A DNA stretch of 64,000 nt, from the NCBI RefSeq assembly GCF_932526225.1, contig NC_064037.1, positions 5,351,703 to 5,415,702 on the forward strand, given 5' to 3'. The notes below the pieces were generated by a model. The model searched no databases. It saw only the letters and a program-made list of their open reading frames with translations, and had not been told where the DNA came from. The stretch is from Nematostella vectensis. Taxonomy: Eukaryota; Cnidaria; Anthozoa; Actiniaria; Edwardsiidae. Positions 41,661-51,700 of this stretch are shown here, one piece after another. The number at the start of each line of letters is the position of its first letter. Position 1 is the stretch's first letter. The position numbers and the translations under genes were made by a program.

Positions 41661-42776
41661 ATGGCTTAGTTAACGAGGCAGCGCAGTATTTCAGAAAGCG
41701 AAGAGTTATCCGTCAGCTCTAGTTTTGACTCAGAGTCGGAGCTTCTTGAATCACAACACGAGCTTTTGGATAGTGAATTTCATGGCTACGACGAAAGTCT
41801 CGATCCCGTCCCAAACGAGGAAGAGGCTGCTGAATACGAGCAGCAACTCCACGAGGAGAATGAGCAAGAAGAGGAGCTTCTCCGAAGATTTTCAAGGGAG
41901 CAAGATATTTCCACATGGTAGGTATTTTTATATTGTTGTTTTGATGTTTCGTAACGACCAACTGCTCATGGTGATCCAATTTTACCAGGTTCAAGTGCTC
42001 GAACTGTTTGCTCAAGTTATTAGTCACAAAGGAAGAATGCCGATGCTGCACAGAGTTTGCAACATGCAGCGAAAAATTACAAGAAGTTGGTTTGGAGGGA
42101 TGCATTGTTGACCATCCAGGGTTCAGTGTGAATTGCCTCAACGAGTGGGTACTACGGACAGCAGCTGTTGGACTAAAAACAAGGAAGAAAAAATCCTATA
42201 CTTCTGTCAAATCTGCAAAAAATGCATCCGAATCTGAGTAAGTTTCTGAAGATAAAAGATCTATGTAAATATATGCTCCCACTAGCTAACAAAAAAAAGG
42301 AGGGGAGAGGATTTTAATTTAGGAAAATGAAAAAGCAAGAGATACATAATGTCTTAAATCTGATCAAAAGTCAAACATATTATATTATTTCAGTATTGAA
42401 GTCCTAAAACCAAGAAGCTTTTAATGCTGATTAAGCTTATAATTTGAAAGCAAAGCATACAGTATATTTATTAATGCATCTTGACCTCTTTGAATCCACT
42501 CCACAATCCCACACTCATTTCCTATTGTCAAAACTCCAATGCTCCCATTCCAATAACTCATTTTCAGGATATTATTATTATTTCTTCAGATTTCTGAGGT
42601 ATGTGGCCTACAGACAATACGTGCGCCTGGTATATGAGTGTGTCGGGTGGTCAAAGAGGGCATCTCTCCCAAGTTGTGTCTACAACAAAATACGGGAAGC
42701 ATTCCCTAGCGAAACATTTCATGGATTTGAAGAGGATAAGGAGGATGCAAACTCTGAAGACATGGAGTTTGAATAG
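41661..42776 (+). CDS. P2RX7 C-terminal-domain protein (three exons)
   Basis: Exons 41661-41917, 41989-42237 and 42590-42776 join in phase. Exon 1 encodes an acidic Ser/Glu-rich region and exon 2 a zinc-type Cys cluster (WFKCSNCLL, CRCCTE, CIVDHPGF). Exon 3 encodes RYVAYRQYVRLVYECVG and LPSCVYNKIREAFPSETFHG. This is the cytoplasmic ballast domain of P2X7 receptors. It is found without the ion channel in many invertebrate proteins and is often linked to transposons, where its role is unknown. Oddity: the only upstream ATG (41661) is followed by GCT TAG, so the start is either elsewhere, through an unseen exon, or the gene is broken at codon 3. Its 3' end abuts the inverted remnant at 42778. 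Confidence 0.75.
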
Positions 42777-42777
42777 G

Positions 42778-42990
42778 ATTTTTCTTCCTTGTTTTTATTC
42801 CAACAGCTTCTGTGCATAATAACCACTCGTTGGGACAATCTACACTGAGCCCTGGATGGTCAACAATACATCTCTATAAACCCACATTCTCAATTTGTTT
42901 TGCTGTTTTTGCAAGCTCTATGCAGCATTGCTATTCTTCCTTCATGACTAATCTCTTAAGTGAACAATGCAAGCACTTGCACCTGGTGGA
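42778..42990 (-). pseudogene. Inverted remnant of the P2RX7-domain exon 2
   Basis: The minus strand matches exon 2 of the preceding gene from its acceptor (accag) through the Cys cluster (CKCLHC, QCC), CIVDHPGLSVD and the NEW block, to the AGGAAGAAA end. Two in-frame stops are present. It begins two bases after the stop of the plus-strand gene and lies downstream of the THAP gene on the THAP strand. Confidence 0.85.
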
Positions 42991-43156
42991 ATTGAGCAGT
43001 GAAACATCGTATTTATTTCTCATTAATCAGTTTCCATGTTAGCCAAATTGCTCTGAATTGACAATTGTATGTACATATTTTCAGCTCATTCCATTATGCT
43101 GACATAAAAACAGAAATCTTAGATCATTTGTTTATAAATAATGACCCCTCACTGCC

Positions 43157-44550
43157 CTAATCAACTACATGGAACACATTGGCTCTGGGAGGTATGGTCG
43201 TAGCATCTATGGGTGTGTCTTCTGCTAGGGCGGGTGGGTCTATGGGGTGAGATCCTTGTGAAGTAATGGTATTGATTAGCGCATCTCCAAGTGGGGCCGG
43301 TGGGTCTACCGGGTGGGATTCTTGGAGGTGCAAGTTATCAGTTGACATGTCTCCAACTGGGGCAGGTTGGTCTATGGGGAGGGTTTCTAAGGGGGGCATG
43401 GTTTCAGTTGGTGTGTCTTCAGCTGAGGCGGGTAGGTCCAAGGTAGAGACCGTGGAAGATGTTGTGGCAGATTCATGAGCTCGCACCTAGAAAATAATTA
43501 AGGATTGAGTTCAGAAAGCCATCAAAAGAACATACAGTCAGATAGCCAATGTAACACGTGAGAGCGAAAATATGTTTTCTCGAGGATTTCAGACATTTTG
43601 AATTAAAATACTTCCTGCTTTTAAAGAACTTCCTGCTTTTAAAAAACCTTTTTTAATCGACTAGAGTAATTTATTATCTAAAAAGAAAAGATATAAGAAA
43701 AAAACAAATATTATTACCATTCCACTGTCACCTGCTGTTGCTAAAAGCTCCTTAATTACCTGTAATTGGGATATTAAACAGATTATGTAGTGAAAAATTC
43801 CGCTTTCTCCAACAGTAATCACGTAATAATAGAAAGATAGAGTTGTTTTCAAAATCCCGTTAAACAAAATTTTTTAATGTAATAGTCAAGCCAGAACAAA
43901 AGAGAACAAAGACATTGCAGTGTATTAGTAGTAGATAAACTAAATAGTACTTCACGGGATTTTGAAAACCACTCTAAGACTGCGAGCTAGCCTACAAGTT
44001 AAGTAATTACTTGAATTTTAGAAAGGAAATGTTGGGGATTAGCAATAATATATGCGTGAAATCATTGTAAACATGAGTACAGGGAGAGTTGTAATAAGAA
44101 GTAAATGTAAACTATTTGATAAATATCCGTTAAATGCAAAAGAACTGTACCTAAGAAATTATTTAGGCCGGGGAAAGGAATTTCCATGGCAGTTATTGGT
44201 GAAAAGGAAAAATAGCATGTAGAGATATTTATAGAACTCACCTTTGCTCTTTGACGCAATTCCCGGTCCGATGGTGAAGCAATGGTTTTCTTTGGTTTCC
44301 AAAGTGTTGGTACGGATCCCTTTATCAAATAGCGCTTTAACTCGGACCCCTCGCCAAAGTGATAGCATTCTCTCTCGAAGTGGTCCGAGCACACAACAAA
44401 ACGACCCAACGGATTGAAATTCTTCGAGTGGAGTCGTACAAAGCGTATCCACTCCGCCTTTTTTGGACCCGATTTTTGGCTCAAATGAAGGCTTTTCCCT
44501 GTTTTTTGATTGTTTTCACAATCCTGAACAACGCATCGAGATCCGGTCAT
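43157..44550 (-). CDS. THAP-domain zinc finger protein (three exons)
   Basis: Exons 44550-44242, 43759-43718 and 43486-43157, all phase 0, give 226 residues. Exon 1 holds a THAP zinc finger: CVVQDCENN, the WIRFVRLH helix, VVCSDHFERECY, and the terminal VPTLW in place of the usual AVPTIF. THAP is a C2CH DNA-binding domain shared by animal transcription factors and by P-element and Kolobok-type transposases. Exon 2 is a short helix (VIKELLATAGDSGM). Exon 3 is a Pro/Asp/Thr-rich region of four imperfect repeats around HPIDPPALAEDTP and ends at 43157. It lies convergent to the P2RX7-domain gene. Splice sites are good and no defects are seen, so it is likely functional, perhaps domesticated. Confidence 0.85.
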
Positions 44551-44640
44551 TTTAAATTTTCGCAAGTGACCTTGCGAAAAGTTTTATGAGTTATCTTATG
44601 TTTATCTCTTTCGGGTAAGTAAATTAGCCATGTGCTCCAA

Positions 44641-44754
44641 AAGCGTATTGAGTATGTGACGTCACGTCCTGGTTAGTTTGACATTTTGACACCATTTTGA
44701 CAGATGCAAGGTAACCAGGTCAAAGGGACACGGCAAATCAATGGCGGATGTAAA
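44641..44754 (-). promoter_or_regulatory. Right inverted flank, THAP gene promoter side
   Basis: AAGCGTATTGAGTATGTGAC plus GT at 44641-44662 mirrors 41562-41583 exactly. CAATGGCGGATGTAAA at 44739-44754 mirrors 41493-41508. The spacing between the two motifs differs from the left side (76 against 53 bases), so only these blocks are conserved. Confidence 0.75.
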
Positions 44755-45929
44755 CCTACAATATTTAATGAAAATTTCTACATGGTTCCACTATCATTTA
44801 CAGCAATCTGACTAGACCAGTGCTTAGATTAGGTATCTTGCTTAGGATCTAGCAAATCTACGGCTTTCTAGGCGGTTTGATCATAAGCGAATTTTAAACG
44901 TTTTCAGACTAATTGCTATCAGGAGGTCTTGTCTTTTTTCTTCTTTCATAACATTTTTGATAACATTTTTCATCGTTTCATAACATCACAATGTGAGTGT
45001 TTAACTTTATGCTCCTCTCTGCCGCGGGTCTTCTTTTTGTTTTTCTTCTTTGTTTTACGAGACATTTCCTCGGTAATATTTGGTTCTGTTTCTTGTTTGC
45101 TCTTCGATCCATTGACTTCGCTACCTTTTGTATCTACATTGGATATTGCAAAGAGAACATTTTAAAAATCGATAACAACTTATCATGTCAATGTTGGTAG
45201 GCCATGATGGATAACAACGATGATAAACATTCTTATAATGATGGTGATTGTAACGGTTATAATTTTGATTTAAATAATTATTATGATGATCATGTTGACA
45301 ATGAATAGAAACCTTGGGAAATTTCCTAACGTATTACGTTACTTGTGACGTCACCTGCTAAGCTTGAATGATATCTTGCTTGTAATGAAGTTGCTTGACT
45401 TGTTTTATTCATTAACGTAATGTTAAAAAAGCTATATTTTCAAAAACTAAGCGCATGGTGTACTACAATAGAACGTGATAAAGCCGCTTTTGGGTTTTCT
45501 TATCAAGTCAAAGCAATTCTAGAGGTGTTCGGCTGGACTGGTTCGTTTATCAATTCTTTTCGAACAATGGCCACATGTCTAATTAAAATCAGGATCCAAT
45601 CCAAAAAAATACAAAAGTCTCTTTCTATGAAATGATCGATAAAGGAATCTCGAACCTAGATTAAGTAAATGGTAGTCTTTAATTGCAATATTCTCACCGT
45701 AACCTAGCATGTTCTTACCTCAATCACGAGCGGAAATTGAGAAAGGACCACGAGCGGAAATTGAGAAAGGAACGAAGTGACAAGCTTCATGCTTTGTTTA
45801 GCACAAGAATTTGTTTATAAACTAAAATTTGAAGTTGAACCGTAAGGAATACATGAAAATAATTCTGAATGATATTCTTCTCCTATTATCTTTAAGAAAA
45901 TTTACTTTTAACGGGGTTTTGTTGAAGTA
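44755..45929. other. Intergenic, nothing recognised
   Basis: AT-rich. Short open frames here show no domain, splice context or repeat. A small direct repeat (cacgagcggaaattgagaaagga) occurs twice at 45726-45770. Confidence 0.4.
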
Positions 45930-46580
45930 CTATTTACCGGCTGTGGGTTCATCCAGTTTCGCCTCTACATATTCAACTTTGATGGCGTCTGCATCTACAT
46001 CTTCGTCCTCATCGCCTTCATCGTCTTCATCATCATCCCCTTTGCCGTCTTCACCACCACCCTCATCATCATCCCCTTTGCCGTCTTCATCACCACCCTC
46101 ATCATCATCCCCTTTGCCGTCTTCATCACCACCCTCATCATCATCCCCTTTGCCGTCTTCATCACCACCCTCATCATCATCCCCTTTGCCGTCTTCATCA
46201 CCACCCTCATCATCATCCCCTTTGCCGTCTTCATCACCACCCTCATCATCATCGTCTTCTCCTTCATAATCCTCTTCATCCTCGTCTCCTTCCTCATCAA
46301 AATCACCGTCTTCTCTGCCGTCTTCATCACCACCCTCATCATCATCGTCTTCTCCTTCATAATCCTCTTCATCCTCGTCTCCTTCCTCATAAAAATCACC
46401 GTCTCCTTCCTCATAAAAATCACCGTCTTCTTCCTCGTAACTATCTATTGCGTCCTTTGCGAGCGCCATGGCGGCCATAGCGGCCTTGCGCTTGGCTATG
46501 TTTCTTTTGCTTCTTCTTCTTCTTTTTCTTCTTCTTGCGCTTGGCTCGTCTTCTTCCTCGTGCTTGCGTTTTTTAGGCAT
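45930..46580 (-). CDS. Acidic repeat protein with nuclear localisation signal
   Basis: 216 residues in one frame. The N-terminus is strongly basic (MPKKRKHEEEDEPSARRRKR), a bipartite-type nuclear signal, followed by an Ala-rich helix. The rest is Asp/Glu/Gly repeats: EEGDGDFYEE units, then a 12-residue unit (GKGDDDEGGDED) encoded by a 36 bp tandem repeat, ending KLDEPTAGK. It is intrinsically disordered, like many nucleolar or histone-binding acidic proteins, but no family can be named. The nuclear signal and the stop well outside the repeat argue for a real gene. The repeat itself opens other frames that are not coding. Confidence 0.55.
   Translation of the reverse strand: MPKKRKHEEEDEPSARRRKRRRRSKRNIAKRKAAMAAMALAKDAIDSYEEEDGDFYEEGDGDFYEEGDEDEEDYEGEDDDDEGGDEDGREDGDFDEEGDEDEEDYEGEDDDDEGGDEDGKGDDDEGGDEDGKGDDDEGGDEDGKGDDDEGGDEDGKGDDDEGGDEDGKGDDDEGGGEDGKGDDDEDDEGDEDEDVDADAIKVEYVEAKLDEPTAGK
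46020..46255. repeat. 36 bp tandem repeat inside the acidic protein gene
   Basis: About six copies of a 36 bp unit (contains cctttgccgtcttcatcacc), almost identical, with a related larger duplication at 46240-46400. Confidence 0.9.
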
Positions 46581-46650
46581 GCTTTATATGAGATGTTAGC
46601 TGAGGAATCAGAGGATGGGAAGCAACCGGAGAGGAAAGCGAAGTATTGGG

Positions 46651-47642
46651 CTTTACCTCGGTGTAAGAACCTCACAACTGACGTCACAAGCCACTAACAG
46701 TGTTTATGCTGATAACATGTTATATCAATACCTCAACTGCATAAGTTATCTCAGGAGAAACTGACTCAATGGAATGCTAGATCCGCATATCTTTAAATCG
46801 CTAGACCGTTGGATCACTAGACCGTTGGGTAGCCGGGCCGATGAATAGCTGGGTCGATGGATCGCTGGATCGCTGGGTCTCTGGGTCGATGGATCGCTGG
46901 GCCAATGGATCGCTAGGCCTATGAATATCTGGGTCGATGGATCGCTGGGCCAATGGATCGCTAGGCCTATGTATTCAACAAGGCAAGGGTGTTCCAGAAC
47001 ACCACGTTTTTGGCCAACAATAGTGTTCCTGATTAAATGCATGGGAGGGATGCTAAAGTAATAATAGAAAAAGAATAGGAAAGTGGATCTCCTACACCTC
47101 CAAAATATATATGGGTTACCCTGGGTACGCCCTTATTCACAATCTTTCATTTTGAAACAACTTTGGGTCGACTGATGCCGCCATCTTGGCCACACAGGCA
47201 GACCGAAAAACGCGGCCCCGACCACCCGATCAATCCATCGGCCCAGCGATCCATCGGCCCAGCGATCCATCGGCCCAGCGATCCATCGACCCAGAGATCC
47301 ACCGACCCAGATATTCATCGGCCTAGCGATCCATCGACCCAGATATTCATAGGCCTAGCGATCCATTGGCCCAGCGATCCATCGACCCAGAGATCCAGCG
47401 ATCTATCGAACCATCGACCCAGCTATTCATCGGCCTAGCGATCCATCGGCCCGGCTACCCAACGGTCAAGTGATCCAACGGTCTAGCGATTTAAAGATAT
47501 GCGGATCTAGCATTCCATCGAGTCAGTTTCTCCTGAGATAGCTTATGCAGTTGATTGAGAGGTATTGATATAACATGTTATCAGCATAAACACTGTTAGT
47601 GGCTTGTGACGTCAGTTGTGAGGTTCTTACACCGAGGTAAAG
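46651..47642. mobile_element. Long inverted repeat / foldback element with internal sub-repeats
   Basis: The left arm begins CTTTACCTCGGTG at 46651 and the right arm ends with its complement at 47642. The arms match for about 330 bases, through ctagatccgcatatctttaa to runs of a sub-repeat of 16-20 bp (gatcgctgggccaatg). The right arm has more sub-repeat units. The central spacer (about 46985-47215) is unrelated. No coding capacity and no clear TSD. It resembles a foldback (FB-like) transposon. Confidence 0.85.
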
Positions 47643-48231
47643 ATGAACTGGAATGACAGGAACGGAACAAAGGACCCGTTCGGAGCGACCTGGGCTATAA
47701 TATATGCGCAAGCAGCGCATGTGGGAAACAATAGATGGACAATAGACGAAAGTGCTTGGAGACCCAGCGCTGAAAGAATTCAAACAAACAGCAAAATACC
47801 GCCATAGAAAACAAAAACTTTGCTCTTCCATATGCGTTTTTTATTTGAGTATGGCCGACGGGTGCGTCTTCCCCTCGTTGACCCGGGGGAACCAAAGGGG
47901 GTGAAAGAGCAAAAGTTGTCTGTATTGTTATCGTATTTTTCACTCTTTTTACTATCATTTTTTTAAACTTAAATTAAAAAAGGTTTTTTAAAAGTTAATC
48001 CACAAGCACAACTAGCCCATCCCCACCCTCGTTGAGAACTAGAGAGCATTATTATTATTATGACAGTCGTACAACATATGTATGTCAGCCTATATACAGA
48101 GAGGGGCGCAAGCGTAACCCAAACTGTATCTCAGAATCCCCTTTCAAAATTCTAGGTATAACATAAAGTTAAGAAATGTAAAAATAAATCAATAAAAATA
48201 GTCCAATCTCTATAGAGTTCAGTACGACTGT
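47643..48231. other. Intergenic / LINE 3' region
   Basis: No gene recognised. The part next to 48232 is AT-rich and is probably the 3' tail of the LINE fragment on the minus strand. Confidence 0.35.
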
Positions 48232-48535
48232 TTATCTTGTTAGCACTTTCAGCGTCCTTGCAATATTTAACGAACTTGAGAGCACTGCTTTCTGCATCCT
48301 CTTTAGGACATCACGACCACGCGCGCCGAATATCTCCCTCATCGAGCTGTTCACGTCTTGGGACCAACCTCCCAGCACGTCCATCACTATGTTGTGTTGC
48401 TTGATGCTATAGCCGGGGTACTGTTGCTTCAGCTCCCATCTCAGCAGGCCATACTTCATCGTTTTCTCCTCATCTTTCTCCCTTCTGTTCTCCATCCACG
48501 GCCACGCCATCTCAATCGCTAGAATTTCTTTTCGC
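48232..48535 (-). pseudogene. Retroelement C-terminal fragment
   Basis: The minus frame contains KTMKYGLLRWELKQQYPGY, NIVMDVLGGWS and MQKAVLSSSLNIARTLKVLT. This has the layout of the region after the reverse transcriptase in some cnidarian retroelement polyproteins (K-Y ... L ... Y-P-G-Y ... G-x-L-G). No RT is attached. It is likely a 5'-truncated LINE end, with a trinucleotide microsatellite upstream. Confidence 0.5.
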
Positions 48536-48547
48536 TTATGGTCTATC

Positions 48548-48560
48548 ATCATCATCATCA

Positions 48561-48597
<37 letters not shown>

Positions 48598-48605
48598 CAT
48601 TATTC
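48548..48605. repeat. Trinucleotide microsatellite (atc)n(att)n
   Basis: A run of atc followed by att triplets, about 19 in all. Confidence 0.95.
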
Positions 48606-48771
48606 TTATCCGTCATTCTCTCATTTATGCTCTCTTGATCGGATCGAAGCAACCGAAAAATTCCCCTCTCCTTTACCCTAGGTCGTTCGGCATCGCCCTG
48701 CCCCTCCCCCCTGGGTTCATTGTGAGACGCCTGGTTGATGATGCGGCAAGAAGGACGACGAAAAAAGCAAA

Positions 48772-51700
48772 ATGGCAACCGCCTCCAATGATGGAGCGAC
48801 CAACGCTCCTCCTAATTCAGTAACAACTGAAACCTCCCAGCTTACTGTCGGTGAGATGATGCTATGCATTATTGCATTCTATCTTTTTCAAACTCTACTT
48901 TTTAATTAAGTGCTCTATTCATTCAAGTACCGCAAATGTTCCATCGAATTTGAAGTTCTTCGGCAAGTTACTATCATCTGCAGTATAGAATGGAAGAAAA
49001 TCACAGGACTTTAAGACATTTAGATGCATTTTAAACACGACATTGCCAGATAGGCAATAGGTTTTACTGAAAATATTGATAATCTTTTCCAAAACACAAC
49101 AGGTGATGATGATGATGTCTGTACGCGGAGAAGGAATCTAGTTGGATTCTGGTAATAAAACTTAAATATATAATTTTATTATAGGTTTCTAAATTATTAA
49201 CCAGTCAAATACATCAAAAGCACCAAGATTTAAGAAAAAACAAATTTTAACCATTTCATATGAAGTTTTACATCAGGACTATACAGCAAATTCAATCCTG
49301 TAGGTTTAGAGGATTGCAATATTAACTATGATTGAATTGAATATAAGTTTAATAAAGGACTGGTCATTTTTACGAGTGTGGGGGGATGAACATTGCAAAA
49401 GATATGTAGTGAAATTTGGTCACAAGAGGGAAAAGAGGTAATGCAAAATTTAACTTTCATTTCAAACTAAATTGCCCATGAGAATGCAGAAATTGGAGTC
49501 CCTTTGACAAATTTTCCTCTCTCGGACTATAAAGCAAAGCATGTTAGGGTTATCATTTGGATCCGTATACTTTTTGATACGTTTAGGCCTTCCGTCCACA
49601 CTAACTCACGCGCTGGATCCAGCGAATCTGGATACTTATGAAAACGCTGTCGAAGGTGAATCAAAATGGATCCGTATACTTTGGTCCGTAGTGTTGATGG
49701 CACATCCGTATCAAAATGAAAACGATGGCGTCATATCGCAGGCGTGTGCTGCTTTGAGCATGCGCATATCATAAAAATGATGTCACCCTATACCTTTAAG
49801 CGTTTTCAAACGTTTGAATCCGTGAATGTTATTTAAATTGTCTTGTGTGTTTGTTTTTAAAGCTTATAATGAATTTATTTATTGTCTTTGCTTGAATTTG
49901 TCTATTGTCTTACAGAAAATGTATTTTTTTTAAATCCAGGCTTCTAGGTCTGTGTAATAACTTCTCATATGTGGTGATGTTGAGTGCTGCACATGACATA
50001 TTAAAGCCTACATTAGAACCCAAAGTAGGTATTCTATCAACCTGTCACCAACATGCCTACCCTATGTACATAACACCTACCTACCCTGCACCCATACAGC
50101 CATCCATACCTTACCTGCCTATTTCTAACATGCCTACTCTATGCACCTATATCTACCCTATGGACCTATTCCTACCTACCTACTTGACAGCCATACCGTC
50201 ATCCCCTACCCTACTACACTACCCCTATGTACCTATTCCTACCTACCTACTTAACAGCCATACAGCCATCCCCTACCCTACTACACTACCCCTATGGACC
50301 TATGCTTACCTACATACCCTACGCCTGATACAGTCACCCCCTACCCTACCTGCCTACCCTGCGCCCACAGACCCAACCCAACATTATTACCCTATGGGCC
50401 TACAGTAAACACTTGTTCTAGTACCCTGAGAGGGTTGTGAAGGGGGACTTATTTGAAGCAGGAATCCATAATTCAGAATTCTTCTCTGTCTACTTTGTCT
50501 TTATTTCAAGTGAATAAAATACATTGAATTCAAGCTAAATCATTGAACAAAAGCAAAACTTTATTTACTTTGATCAATAATAAAAATTGACTTTACCCTT
50601 TATTTGGGAGGAAGGGGGAATGTATTTGAAGAGAGGTGGTCTAATACTTTTTGTGTCCAGGAGTTGGGGTGCTTATTGAAAGCATTTATATGCTAACTAT
50701 CCACGAGCCTATAAGCTCATCCACCATACCTTTACCCTATGTATCTACCAAACAATCCTTACTTCTAGTTAATAGAATAAATAGGGCTTGATATATAAGT
50801 ACTTACAGAGTACTGTACATTGTTTTGTGCATCTAGGTGAATTCTTCAGCATTACATTTTGAGATGGATTCCAAAAGCAATGAGACAGATGGGCTTGGGT
50901 GTAATCCATTATCAACAGGGGTGAGAGAAAACATATCCCTAATAATCAAATTATTTTAAGGTAATTTCTGAATGGGGTTGCACCCCAGGGAATTAGACAC
51001 AAAATGGCATAACTTATTCCACCTATAGCTGAATGATGACTATTCATTTTTACTCTAGACAATCCTGCTTGCTGATATTCTTCCAACGCTCCTTATAAAG
51101 GTTACAGCACCATTTTACATGCACAAACTGAGCTACAAGTAAGTGGCACAGATGCAGAGCATTTTTCTTATTGCTCCCACTTTGTTTTGCCTTTTATAGA
51201 TTATCAATGTACATTCTATTACCCTGCTAACAGTGTAATAGTAGTGTTCCTAGTGTTTCTCGGTTGTGCTTGTATTTGCGGTTTTGGCTACTCAAATTTT
51301 TTTTGGAACGCAAAAAACCCAAAATGTGAATTAGCAAGGAAAGTGTTAATTACAAAGAAAAAAAAATTCTGCTAGCAGGGTAATTCTATTCTTTAATGAT
51401 CAAAATGACCACATGGATTTTGGTGTGTGCAACTGACAGAGTGCACATATAACGCTCAGAATCAATGCAAAATTCATGCAAATCCTAAAGCACAAAATTT
51501 TAAGACACTTTTCAGTCTGTACTTTGCCATTTTTAGTGGCAATACAGGCTGTTTTGAGGTCAGTGAATTACTGAGTGGTTCCACACTGGATCTTTCTCTG
51601 GACATGCCATTGAAATTCACATTCATGGGAAGGTGGGTGGGAAGGGAGGTGCCCATAGCTTATTCGATATTTACGGCTCACTAGGGACAGTAATTTGAAA

